From: JBHJHK01 sp050330975
Lineage (GTDB): Bacteria; Pseudomonadota; Gammaproteobacteria; Competibacterales; Competibacteraceae
Length of the DNA: 30,626 nucleotides
Assembly (NCBI GenBank): GCA_050330975.1
Contig: JBHJHK010000428.1
Location: forward strand, 1 to 30,626
Reading direction: 5' to 3'
The position numbers and the translations under genes were made by a program. The notes under the pieces were generated by a model. It was not told the DNA's origin, did not search any database, and saw only the letters and a list, made by a program, of their open reading frames with translations. This document shows, piece after piece, positions 23,351-30,566 of the stretch (position 1 is its first letter; each line of letters opens with the position of its first letter).

Positions 23351-23388
23351 GGGAGGGCTTGAGATAGCCCCCCCGAAATTCTTCGAGG
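23351..23388 (-). promoter_or_regulatory. Competing RNA segments between leader ORF and terminator
   Basis: Along the minus strand after the leader stop come CCTCGAA (23388-23382), TTCGGGG (23377-23371), GGGGGGGCT (23374-23366) and AGCCCTCCC (23359-23351). CCTCGAA can pair with TTCGGGG (one G-U). GGGGGGGCT overlaps that arm and can pair with AGCCCTCCC (one G-U), or with the AGCCCCC arm of the terminator. These mutually exclusive pairings are what an attenuator needs. Which one favours read-through cannot be settled by eye. Confidence 0.55.
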
Positions 23389-23390
23389 AA

Positions 23391-23489
23391 CTACCTCATC
23401 GTTGGCCACAGCAGCATAAGTCGACCCAAAGGACTCAATAGTCGAAGGTCGAGCTGCAGCAGAGTTGAAGAGGTCAATCGGCGAAACAT
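23391..23489 (-). CDS. Leucine-rich leader peptide (32 residues)
   Basis: A short frame with ATG at 23489 preceded by AAGG at a 10-nt spacing, ending TAG at 23391-23393. Eleven of 32 residues are Leu, in clusters such as STLLQLDLRLLSPLGRLMLL. The Leu codons are CTG four times, TTG three, CTT twice, CTC once and CTA once; only TTA is absent. Five different Leu codons occur between codons 10 and 18. The frame is followed within 20 nt by alternative hairpins, then a terminator and four tRNA-Leu genes. This is the layout of a leader peptide in classical attenuation. Its peptide product need have no function of its own. A chance frame is possible but the codon content and position argue against it. 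Confidence 0.6.
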   Translation of the reverse strand: MFRRLTSSTLLQLDLRLLSPLGRLMLLWPTMR

Positions 23490-23490
23490 G

Positions 23491-23532
23491 ATAAATTACC
23501 TTGTTAACCTAATAAATTACCTTGTTAACCTA
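23491..23532. repeat. Exact 21-bp tandem duplication
   Basis: Two identical 21-bp units lie head to tail (23491-23511 and 23512-23532). Each holds the palindrome GTTAAC and, on the minus strand, an AAGGTAA ribosome-binding-like stretch. The duplication lies in the 5' leader or promoter of the leucine-rich ORF and may be an operator pair or a recent duplication. Confidence 0.9.
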
Positions 23533-23555
23533 CCCTGTTGGCTTACTTTGCTCAA
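23527..23555 (-). promoter_or_regulatory. Candidate promoter for leader ORF and tRNA-Leu array
   Basis: On the minus strand TTGAGC (23555-23550) and TAGGTT (23532-23527) lie 17 bp apart, a fair sigma70-like pair (4/6 and 3/6 matches, including the key TA---T). Transcription would start near 23520, some 30 nt before the leader ATG. The -10 element lies in the 21-bp tandem duplication. Read-through from parA, about 150 bp upstream, is an alternative. Confidence 0.35.
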
Positions 23556-23697
23556 AAAATTCGAAAACCACTGAGCAATGGCATTGCTGAATGCCCGAAA
23601 GGTTAGCAGAAACCGATGGCAGTGCAAAGCCTTTTTTGGCCCCAGAATGAGGGCAGTAAAATGCTTGAGATCAAGAAGGGCCAAACCCCACCGGCCT

Positions 23698-24465
23698 TCA
23701 AACCAAGGCATCGAACAGAGCCATATATTCGCGGCTGAGCTTGTGTTGGGGATCCAAGTGAATCATGGGCCTTGCCCGATCGTGGGATTCGCGAATTTTC
23801 ACCGACGACGATAAAAAGGCCGCCAAGACCGGCAAACCCTCCTCCTGAAGCTCGGCCACGAGTCGCTGGGGAAGCTTGGCCCGGGGCTGGTACTGATTGA
23901 CCACGATGCCCTCCACCTGGAGCTCGGGGTTGTGGTCGACGCGAATCTCTTGGACGTGCTCCAGCAAAGAGTACAGGGCCTGACGGGAAAAATCGTCGCA
24001 GTCGAAGGGGATCAAGCAGCGCTGGGCGGCGATCAACGCCGAACGGGTGTAAAACCCCAACGCCGGTGGCGTATCGATGTAGATGGCCTCAAACCCCCCC
24101 ATGGTGTCGAGGGCCTCCCGCAGCTTGAACATCTTGTAGCGCGCCTCTAGCTTGCTCTGGAGTTCCTCCAGACGGGCATCGGCGGGCATGATGAACAAAT
24201 TGTCAAAGGGGGTGGGGTGGACGTAGTCGCCGGGTTGCCCTTGGATGGTAAAAAAACTAAACGACAGGGCGGCATCGAAGAAATCCGCCAGGGTGTGGTC
24301 CAGCTTGGCGGCGGTATCCCCGAGGAGATAGCGGGTGGAATTGGCCTGGGGGTCGAGGTCGATCACCAAGGTGCGCCGCTTGCTGGCGGCGCTGATGGCA
24401 GCGAGGTTACAGGCGATGGTGGACTTGCCCACCCCGCCCTTGCGATTGAACACCACGCGACGCAT
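23698..24465 (-). CDS. Orphan ParA/MinD-family ATPase
   Basis: A 255-residue P-loop ATPase. The frame opens upstream, but the ATG at 24465 follows a GGAG ribosome binding site and starts MRRVVFNRKGGVGKST, the deviant Walker A with the signature lysine. LVIDLDPQANST (Walker A') and AIYIDTPPALG (Walker B) follow, as in chromosomal and plasmid ParA. No ParB gene or parS cluster is adjacent, so it is probably not the main chromosome segregation ParA but a positioning ATPase for another cargo, or a leftover of a mobile element. It lies 110 bp downstream of argB and upstream of the tRNA-Leu leader on the same strand. Confidence 0.85.
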   Translation of the reverse strand: MRRVVFNRKGGVGKSTIACNLAAISAASKRRTLVIDLDPQANSTRYLLGDTAAKLDHTLADFFDAALSFSFFTIQGQPGDYVHPTPFDNLFIMPADARLEELQSKLEARYKMFKLREALDTMGGFEAIYIDTPPALGFYTRSALIAAQRCLIPFDCDDFSRQALYSLLEHVQEIRVDHNPELQVEGIVVNQYQPRAKLPQRLVAELQEEGLPVLAAFLSSSVKIRESHDRARPMIHLDPQHKLSREYMALFDALV

Positions 24466-24574
24466 GATCTCCGTCCACCCCTGAATTGACGTTTGAACTG
24501 GCACTTGCGCCAGTATGCCCCAAGGTTGGCGGCGGCGCACCTCACCGGCGCCAACCCGGTGAGCCCCACGGCCA

Positions 24575-25468
24575 TCAAGGGCTGATGAGGGTGCCAATCC
24601 CTCCATCGGAAAACAGCTCCAACAACACGGCATGGCTCACCCGACCGTCGATGATATGGGCACTGCCCACGCCGTTTTGCACCGCCTCCAGGGCGCAGCG
24701 CACCTTGGGCAGCATGCCCCCGGTGATGGTGCCATCCGCCACCAGGCCCTGGACCTCCTCGGCTGCTAAGCTGGTGATCAGCTGCCCCTGGCCGTCCAAT
24801 AGCCCAGGGGTATTGGTGAGCAAGATGAGCTTCTCCGCGCCGAGGACTTCGGCGATTTTCCCCGCCACCAGGTCGGCGTTGATGTTGTAGCTCTGCCCCC
24901 CGGCGTCGACGCCAATGGGGGCAATGACGGGGATGAAGTCCCCCTGGGTCAACAGTTCCACCACGCGCGTGTTCACCCCCACCACTTCCCCCACATGCCC
25001 CAGGTCGATGATCTCCGGGGCCTGGAGTTCGGGGGTGGAACGACTAATGGTGAGCTTGGCGGCGCGGAGCAAATCGCCATCCTTGCCCGTGAGACCCACG
25101 GCACAGCCGCCCTGGCGATTGATATGGTTGACGATCTCTTGATTTACCAGCCCTCCCAACACCATCTCCACCACGTCCATGGTCTCGGCGTCGGTCACCC
25201 GCATCCCATCGACAAAGCGGCTTTCTTTGCCCAGGCGCGCCAACAGTTCGCCGATCTGGGGGCCACCGCCATGGACCACTACGGGCCTAAACCCCACCCG
25301 CTTCATCAACACCACATCCCGAGCGAAGTCGCCCTTGAGCTCGGGGTTGGCCATGGCGTTGCCGCCGTATTTGATGACCAGGGTTTTACCGACAAAGCGC
25401 TGGATGTAGGGCAAGGCCTCGGTGAGCACTTGGGCAAAGGTCAAGGCGCCAGCGCGATCTAGGGCCAC
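24575..25468 (-). CDS. argB: Acetylglutamate kinase
   Basis: A 297-residue cytoplasmic enzyme that phosphorylates N-acetylglutamate, the second step of arginine synthesis. Motifs of the amino acid kinase fold are complete: VIKYGGNAM, VVVHGGGPQIG, VDGMRVTD, GLTGKDGDL, NINADLVAGKIA and GGMLPKV. The N-terminal helix (FAQVLTEALPYIQRFVG) is that of the arginine-inhibited hexameric type. The frame starts with a TTG inside the ribosome binding site; the GTG at 25468 is better placed after GGGAGGG. No other arg genes are adjacent. Confidence 0.95.
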   Translation of the reverse strand: MALDRAGALTFAQVLTEALPYIQRFVGKTLVIKYGGNAMANPELKGDFARDVVLMKRVGFRPVVVHGGGPQIGELLARLGKESRFVDGMRVTDAETMDVVEMVLGGLVNQEIVNHINRQGGCAVGLTGKDGDLLRAAKLTISRSTPELQAPEIIDLGHVGEVVGVNTRVVELLTQGDFIPVIAPIGVDAGGQSYNINADLVAGKIAEVLGAEKLILLTNTPGLLDGQGQLITSLAAEEVQGLVADGTITGGMLPKVRCALEAVQNGVGSAHIIDGRVSHAVLLELFSDGGIGTLISP

Positions 25469-25774
25469 GATTGAATTCCCTCCCAAAGCAATGGGCTTAA
25501 AGACGATCCAGAGAGCTTACCCCCCCAGACTCCCCTCGGCGGAGATATCCGGCGACATCAGACGAGGCACAGACCGTTATTCATAGACCGCAACGGCCGC
25601 TAGCTCAAGTCGCCGCAGGGCAACGGCGATGCGATGACTCCGCGGGTTCGAGTCAACCGGGGTCTTGGCCTTGAAGGGATTGCCACTTGAGGGCTACCAT
25701 CCGTTTGGCCATATCGAACAGCGCTTTAATGGACCCTCGACAGCCCTCAATACAGTTAATAGGGAAATATTATT
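25469..25774. other. Divergent intergenic region without a gene
   Basis: These 306 bp separate argB from the solute-binding protein gene on the other strand. The last ~40 bp are A+T-rich and probably hold the ribosome binding site and promoter of the latter. No ARG-box-like operator could be called with confidence, and no RNA gene is seen. Confidence 0.45.
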
Positions 25775-26602
25775 ATGGCAGAGATTGCAAGTACCGCGTC
25801 GACTGCAGCGGTTTTGAAGGCCTGGTGGCGCCCGGCGCACCGCGCCGTCGGTCTGGGGGTTTGGCTCGTCGCCAGTGCCTGGTTTGCCCCTTTGTCCCAC
25901 GGACAAGCGGCCTCCCTCGACGACTTGACCATCTACACGGAATTTTTTCCCCCCTTCAACTACGCCGACGACCAGGGGAAGCTCGAGGGCATTTCCGTCG
26001 ATCTCTTGGAAACCCTGTTGGCCCGGGCGGGTAGCTCTTTGACCCGGGAAGACATGGCACTGGTACCCTGGGCCCGAGGCTATCGCGAGGTGCAAGACAA
26101 ACCCAATACCCTGCTGTTCTCCATGGCGCGGACGCCAGCGCGGGAAGAGCTATTCCAGTGGATCGGCCCCATTTCGGATATCAAATACAGCATCATCGCC
26201 CTAAAATCCAGCAATCTCGCCATTCAAACCCCCGAGGATCTCCAGGGCATCCGCTTTGGCGCCATCCGCGACGACATCGGCATGACGCTGTTGGAATCCA
26301 ACGGCATCCCCCGGGACACCCAACAGCTGGTGGCTCGCAACGAACAAAACATCGAAAAACTGGTGCGAGGCCGCATCGACGCCTGGGTCTACGACGAAGC
26401 CGTGGCCATTTGGCTTTTGCGCCAGACCCAGTATCCCCTGGATCAATTTGAAATCGTCTACAACTTGAGCGTCACCCCCCTCTACATCGCCGCCCAAAAA
26501 GAGACGCCTCCCCAGGTGGTCGAGACCCTGCAACAGGCCCTGGACGATTTGCGCCAAACCGGCGAATTCGAGGGCATCATCAACAGCCACAGTGGACTCT
26601 AG
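25775..26602 (+). CDS. Periplasmic solute-binding protein, SBP_bac_3-like
   Basis: A 275-residue exported protein. An N-terminal basic stretch is followed by a hydrophobic run (GLGVWLVASAWFAPL) and a cleavage site near SHGQA, so the signal sequence is long (~45 residues). The mature part has the type II periplasmic binding fold: LTIYTEFFPPFNYAD, GISVDLLETLL, DLQGIRFGAIRDDIG and the C-terminal LQQALDDLRQTGEFEGI. Such proteins bind amino acids or small organic ligands for an ABC importer or a sensor. No transporter genes are adjacent. The convergent HAMP-domain protein 130 bp away may be a signalling partner, but this rests only on position. Confidence 0.82.
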   Translation: MAEIASTASTAAVLKAWWRPAHRAVGLGVWLVASAWFAPLSHGQAASLDDLTIYTEFFPPFNYADDQGKLEGISVDLLETLLARAGSSLTREDMALVPWARGYREVQDKPNTLLFSMARTPAREELFQWIGPISDIKYSIIALKSSNLAIQTPEDLQGIRFGAIRDDIGMTLLESNGIPRDTQQLVARNEQNIEKLVRGRIDAWVYDEAVAIWLLRQTQYPLDQFEIVYNLSVTPLYIAAQKETPPQVVETLQQALDDLRQTGEFEGIINSHSGL

Positions 26603-26731
26603 GGCCCCACGACCCTCGATTCAAAATCCCAACTCCCAAGGGCCCATCTTGCAATCCTATCCCAAACCCGGGGTCGCCCTGAGTCGTTCAAATGGGGGAC
26701 CCACAGCTGCAGCTGCGTAGGATGGTGGGTC

Positions 26732-27421
26732 TCAAGCCCGCTGCAGCCGCTTCATGGCGATGTTGAGGCTGGTTTTCATCAATTCGATGGCCTGGCCCAC
26801 CTGGCCGATTTCGTCTTGGGATTTATAGCTCACCTGGGCCGTCAAATTGCCCTCGGCGATGGCCTCGGCATCGGTCTTGAGTTTGGAAAGGGGATTGACA
26901 ATGAAAAACCGCAGGGCGATGAACAGCGACACCAGCAGCGCGACGTTGAGAATCACCACGCCGATGGCGGCGTCTTGGATGATACCTTGGGTCTGGGCTG
27001 TCAAGAAGCGATCGCTGAGGTTGACCTCTACCAGGCCAATTTCCTCGCCGTCATAGGTAATGGGCCGCTGGGCGTAGTAGGGGCCCGGCTCCACGACCTC
27101 GGCGCTCAGTTGTGGCTGCCAGTCGGCGCTGCGGGCCACCCCCGCGTAAACGGAGGTCATATCCTCGTCGCGGACGACGATACTGGCGATGCGCCGTTCG
27201 CTCATTTCCGCCAGGAGGGAGTCATTGATCAACACTTCGTCGACGTTCCACAGGGCCAGGGCAGCTTGGGCGGCGAAGCGGTCGGCCACGGCCTCGGTGA
27301 GCACCGTCAGCTCTTGGCTCAGGCCGCGGTTTTGCTGCCAGACATAGTACGCCGCAGAACCACTCAACACAGTCGTGGTGACGACAAAGGTCAAGATGAG
27401 GATTTTGGTCTGAATTTTCAT
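26732..27421 (-). CDS. Membrane sensor-like protein with HAMP domain and no output domain
   Basis: A 229-residue protein. The ATG at 27421 follows GGGA; the frame continues upstream without protein-like sequence. A first membrane helix (ILILTFVVTTTVLSGSAAYY) and a ~125-residue periplasmic domain with a helical start (ELTVLTEAVADRFAAQAALA) are followed by a second helix (AAIGVVILNVALLVSLFIAL) and a complete HAMP domain (NPLSKLKTDAEAIAEGNL ... DEIGQVGQAIELMK). The protein ends right after HAMP, with no kinase, methyl-accepting or cyclase domain. It resembles the sensory half of a chemoreceptor or histidine kinase. It could pair with a separate output protein or be a truncated receptor. Confidence 0.8.
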   Translation of the reverse strand: MKIQTKILILTFVVTTTVLSGSAAYYVWQQNRGLSQELTVLTEAVADRFAAQAALALWNVDEVLINDSLLAEMSERRIASIVVRDEDMTSVYAGVARSADWQPQLSAEVVEPGPYYAQRPITYDGEEIGLVEVNLSDRFLTAQTQGIIQDAAIGVVILNVALLVSLFIALRFFIVNPLSKLKTDAEAIAEGNLTAQVSYKSQDEIGQVGQAIELMKTSLNIAMKRLQRA

Positions 27422-27444
27422 GACATTCCCTTTGCTGTGGCAAT

Positions 27445-27470
27445 GGTCGATACCGCTGGTCGATACCGCT
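27445..27470. repeat. 13-bp exact tandem repeat upstream of the HAMP gene
   Basis: GGTCGATACCGCT occurs twice head to tail, about 25 bp upstream of the HAMP-protein start codon. It lies in the promoter or 5' leader and may be a pair of regulator sites or a simple duplication. Confidence 0.7.
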
Positions 27471-27712
27471 GAATATCCAGCTCCATCCAATTTGGAGGGG
27501 ATAGAGCCAGGGTAGGTTAATGTCCCACAGGCCGCTGTGTAAAGTTTTATCCCCCATGACAAAGCATCGAGACAACGGGGAACGACCCAGGACCATCAGT
27601 CGATAACCATGGCTAGCTAGTGGTGGAGGCACGCCGACAAACGGCCATCTAGGTGGTTGTAGCATTCCAGGCCCAGGCGCCAGGAGGACGGCACCCCCCC
27701 ATCCACCTCGAC

Positions 27713-28378
27713 TCAGCTCTTGTGGACTAGGCTCGGGAAAAGTTTTGGCCAAGACCGCAGCGTCGATGGAGACCACCACAGGGGTACCTCCAACGCCAGC
27801 ACCCAAAAGCCCACCCAAAAACCATGGATGAGGTAAGCCACGGCCGTAGTCCGTTCAGCGCCAAAGGGCAGCAGGGACAACCCGAGGGCCGCCAAGGGCA
27901 ATACACCCCACATCCACCATAGCCCACTCCAGTGGCGGGGGGGAGGAGGAGGTTGGAAGGTGATGACAGCCCGTCCCTGTTCACCGGAGACCAAAGCCAA
28001 AACCGACAGCAAGACCCCCTTGACGAGCATATAGCCCACCAGGCTTAGCAGGCTGATGCCCAAACCCAAGGGCAGCCCGGGAAAAGCCCCTTGGGCGGCG
28101 AGGGTTAAATGGGCAATGGCCACGGCAAAGCCCTCCAGCAGGGAAGCCACCAGGAAATGGGTGTCGGCCCTTTGGGCCATGGCCAACGCACTTTGCTCCA
28201 AGGCAAACCAGCTGTAGCGCACCTGGGCCAGGCCGATGCTCAAACCCAAAGTGAGCAACCCGACGCCCGCCACTAGACCGCGGCCCATCCAGCGCCAAGT
28301 CTCGGGCCACCCCGCAGCCCCAATGGCCGCGGAAGCCGCCAAGACGCTAACGGCGTACAGCCAGTCGACGAGGGCCAT
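27713..28378 (-). CDS. Hydrophobic membrane protein of unknown function
   Basis: A 221-residue protein with about five or six membrane helices, the first at the very N-terminus (LYAVSVLAASAAIGAAGW). Later ones include LVAGVGLLTLGLSIGLA, LGISLLSLVGYMLVKGVLLS and LWWMWGVLPLAALGLSLL. A cytoplasmic or periplasmic loop carries a run of prolines (QPPPPPRHW). No catalytic motif or family is recognised. It lies 33 bp downstream of the RuvC-like gene on the same strand and is probably co-transcribed. Confidence 0.65.
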   Translation of the reverse strand: MALVDWLYAVSVLAASAAIGAAGWPETWRWMGRGLVAGVGLLTLGLSIGLAQVRYSWFALEQSALAMAQRADTHFLVASLLEGFAVAIAHLTLAAQGAFPGLPLGLGISLLSLVGYMLVKGVLLSVLALVSGEQGRAVITFQPPPPPRHWSGLWWMWGVLPLAALGLSLLPFGAERTTAVAYLIHGFWVGFWVLALEVPLWWSPSTLRSWPKLFPSLVHKS

Positions 28379-28411
28379 GGGGGATTTTCCCCTTCCCCAG
28401 GGATGGGATTG

Positions 28412-28942
28412 TCACCGGCAACGGCGCCGCGTCAGGGAAGGCAGTTGGTCTAGCCAACCCACATTGACCACGCCCCACAAGCCGATGAGAATCGCCTCGG
28501 CGGCGTCACTGCCCAAGGCCGCGGTGGGGCGAGGCGCGTCAGACCACTCGATGACATTCAAGGCGTAGTCCAGGGCCGAGTGTTTGGCGCGGGAGCGGCT
28601 GCGCTGCTCCCGGGGGAGCAACAACCGCGGGCGCCAGGTCTCGGCGCTGATGAGGTACAATTCAATGTGGCGCTGGGCGCAGGCCCGCTCCCAAATTTTG
28701 GCCAGGGGTCCACCGCCCTCCAAGACCACGTAAACCGGATTGGCAATAGCGGCGAAGACCCCTGGCAACCCCCGACGCAGACGCTGGACGCTGCCAAAAT
28801 TGGTGGAACGGTACCAGAGGAGACGGCCGTCTCGCCGGTAAAGGGCTAGGCCGGTGCGCAACCCCAAGTCGACGGCCAAGAGGGATTCGGTTTCGAGACA
28901 ATAGGGGCGGCTAGCGCTTCGAGGCGTCGGTCTCAGCAGCAT
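28412..28942 (-). CDS. RuvC/RNase H-fold protein, putative nuclease
   Basis: A 176-residue protein from the ATG at 28942 (MLLRPTPRSASR); the frame extends further upstream. The RNase H-like catalytic carboxylates appear in order: Asp in LLAVDLGLRTGLALY (first strand), Glu in YVVLEGGGPLAKIW (fourth strand), and a terminal acidic pair in LGSDAAEAILIGLWG. This is the RuvC layout, but the sequence differs from housekeeping RuvC and YqgF. Basic residues (REQRSRSRAKHS) precede the last motif. It may be a Holliday-junction-type or other structure-specific nuclease; the substrate is unknown. It is divergent from pheA and followed by a membrane protein gene. Confidence 0.65.
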   Translation of the reverse strand: MLLRPTPRSASRPYCLETESLLAVDLGLRTGLALYRRDGRLLWYRSTNFGSVQRLRRGLPGVFAAIANPVYVVLEGGGPLAKIWERACAQRHIELYLISAETWRPRLLLPREQRSRSRAKHSALDYALNVIEWSDAPRPTAALGSDAAEAILIGLWGVVNVGWLDQLPSLTRRRCR

Positions 28943-29118
28943 AGTGCCGAAAAATGTGGGGTGGTCACACGAGAAATCCGCAAAGGCACGCCTCATCGCC
29001 AGTGATATGCTACAGCCCTTTGAGACGACCAACCGCTCCCAAGGCTGACCTTTCCCAATTATCTTGACGGCGTTTTACACTTTGATGAAAGCAGCCCCAG
29101 GGCCTGTGTGAGTACACC

Positions 29119-29985
29119 ATGGCACATTCTTCCCATCGCACCATCGCCTTCCAGGGTTTTCCCGGCGCCTACTCCGAACTGGCCTCTCGGGAGGCCTTTG
29201 CCGAACACGCCACCTTGCCCTGCACCACCTTTGAAGACGTCTTTGCCGCCGTGGAGGGCGGCGCTGCCAGCTTGGGCATGATCCCCATCGACAACTCCGT
29301 CGCCGGGCGAGTGGCGGACATCCACCATCTGTTGCCCCAGAGTACCTTGCACATCATCGGTGAGCATTTTTTGCCCATCAACCACCAGTTGCTGGCCCTC
29401 CCCGGGGTAGCCCTGACAGAGCTCAAGGCCATTTCGAGCCACGTTCACGCCCTCAACCAGTGTCGGCGCTTGATCGGTGAACTCAACTTGGCCGTTCGGG
29501 TTCACGCCGACACCGCCGGGGCGGCCAAGACTTTGGCCGAGAGCGGCGACCGCACCCTGGGTGCCATCGCCTCGACCCTGGCGGCCGAGATCTACGGCCT
29601 CCAGGTATTGCGCTCCAACATCGAAGACGCCAGCCACAATACCACCCGCTTTGTCATCGTCGCCCGGGAACCCAAGACCCCGGCCGTGGGCCCACGCCCC
29701 CCCAATTCCAGCTTTATGTTCGGCGTGCGCAACAATCCCGCCGCCCTCTACAAAGCCCTGGGGGGCATTGCCCCCAATGGCGTCAACATTACCAAATTGG
29801 AAAGCTACATCGGCCATCACTTCGCCGCCGCCCAGTTCTACGCCGACATCGAGGGACACCCCCAGGAGCGGCCGGTGGCCCTGGCCCTGGAGGAACTGCA
29901 TTTCTTCGCCAAGGAGGTGCGCTTGTTGGGCACCTACCCCGCCAGCCCCCTTCGCCAGCGCTGGCGCGCCGGGGCACCTCTTTGA
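29119..29985 (+). CDS. pheA: Prephenate dehydratase, monofunctional
   Basis: A 288-residue cytoplasmic enzyme converting prephenate to phenylpyruvate for phenylalanine synthesis. Residues 1-185 are the dehydratase domain (IAFQGFPGAYSELASREAF, MIPIDNSVAGRVADIHHLLP, and the catalytic Thr motif in ASHNTTRFVIV). An ACT domain with RNNPAALYKALGGIAPNGVN and LESY follows and should give feedback control by phenylalanine. There is no chorismate mutase domain, unlike the fused P-protein of enteric bacteria. The sequence style resembles the alphaproteobacterial single-domain form. The ATG at 29119 has only a weak GTGAG-type ribosome binding site. Confidence 0.92.
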   Translation: MAHSSHRTIAFQGFPGAYSELASREAFAEHATLPCTTFEDVFAAVEGGAASLGMIPIDNSVAGRVADIHHLLPQSTLHIIGEHFLPINHQLLALPGVALTELKAISSHVHALNQCRRLIGELNLAVRVHADTAGAAKTLAESGDRTLGAIASTLAAEIYGLQVLRSNIEDASHNTTRFVIVAREPKTPAVGPRPPNSSFMFGVRNNPAALYKALGGIAPNGVNITKLESYIGHHFAAAQFYADIEGHPQERPVALALEELHFFAKEVRLLGTYPASPLRQRWRAGAPL

Positions 29986-30116
29986 CGACATCGAGAATTT
30001 CCAGGCAGGCGTTGACTTTCCCCCTGGGGCATTGAACTTTGCCCGCGGGATACCATCTATCTAGGCGAACGGCTTTAGACACGTTCTAAACATTGCTAAA
30101 CCCGAGGAGATCCACC

Positions 30117-30461
30117 ATGTCCGAGTCCACCACCCAACCTGGCCGTCGGCGTTTCATCAAGCTCACCGCCCTAGGCGTTGCTGCCGCTCCCCTGGGCGCC
30201 GCCGTTTTGTCGAACAAAGCCCACGCCCAAGAAAAGGTCGACCCGGCGACTAATCCCATTGCCCAGCAACTCGGCTACGTGGAAAACGCCAGCGAAGTGG
30301 ACGCGAGCAAGTTCCCCACCTTCCAAGAAGGCCAAAATTGCGCCAACTGCCAGCTCTACGTCGATGCGCAAGCCCAAGATGGCTATGCCCCCTGTGGCAT
30401 CTTTGCCGGCAACTTGGTGGCCGCTGAAGGTTGGTGCTCCGCTTGGGTCGTGAAGGCCTAG
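30117..30461 (+). CDS. hip: High-potential iron-sulfur protein (HiPIP)
   Basis: A 114-residue precursor of a small periplasmic [4Fe-4S] electron carrier, which usually passes electrons from the cytochrome bc1 complex to a photosynthetic reaction centre or terminal oxidase. The ATG at 30117 follows GAGGAGA; an upstream in-frame ATG at 30093 is less likely. The N-terminus has a Tat signal (RRRFIKLTALG, cleavage after AHA), needed because the cluster is inserted before export. Four cysteines bind the cluster: CANC, then YAPCGIF and GWCSAWV. The mature part is ~80 residues, normal for the family. It appears monocistronic, with its own terminators. Confidence 0.95.
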   Translation: MSESTTQPGRRRFIKLTALGVAAAPLGAAVLSNKAHAQEKVDPATNPIAQQLGYVENASEVDASKFPTFQEGQNCANCQLYVDAQAQDGYAPCGIFAGNLVAAEGWCSAWVVKA

Positions 30462-30476
30462 TCGGCGACCGCTGCC

Positions 30477-30516
30477 AACGGCGCGATACGCGCCACTATC
30501 ATACACGCCGTTTTTT
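30477..30516 (+). terminator. Intrinsic terminator of the HiPIP gene
   Basis: AACGGCG (30477-30483) pairs with CGCCGTT (30506-30512); the loop holds a further small palindrome (GCGCGATACGCGC). Six T residues start at 30511. It lies 15 bp after the HiPIP stop codon. Confidence 0.75.
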
Positions 30517-30522
30517 AGTGCA

Positions 30523-30555
30523 ACGAAACCCCGCCCCCCTAGGGCGGGGTTTCGT
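30523..30555. terminator. Second hairpin, probably a bidirectional terminator
   Basis: ACGAAACCCCGCCC pairs perfectly over 14 bp with GGGCGGGGTTTCGT around a 5-nt loop. It stands between the HiPIP gene and a convergent minus-strand gene end. The T-run is poor on both sides, but the A/T ends of the stem supply some T on each strand. Confidence 0.65.
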
Positions 30556-30566
30556 CGTTATCTACC

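Noticed and set aside
23182..23409. A 75-residue minus-strand frame (MANDEVVPRR...) overlapping the first tRNA and the terminator
   Set aside because: It runs through the terminator stem and the tRNA gene, has no good ribosome binding site, and is out of frame with the better-supported leader ORF.
23391..23489. tmRNA (ssrA) gene, prompted by an ANDE-like stretch in one frame near the tRNAs
   Set aside because: No tRNA-like acceptor/T-arm domain or degradation-tag reading frame could be built; the match is four residues by chance.
23517..23711. A 64-residue minus-strand frame after parA
   Set aside because: It overlaps the parA 3' end and the 21-bp repeats, lacks a ribosome binding site, and shows no motif.
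25630..25665. A T-arm-like sequence (GGGTTCGAGTC) suggesting another tRNA
   Set aside because: The flanking bases do not form the T stem, and no anticodon arm or acceptor stem can be drawn.
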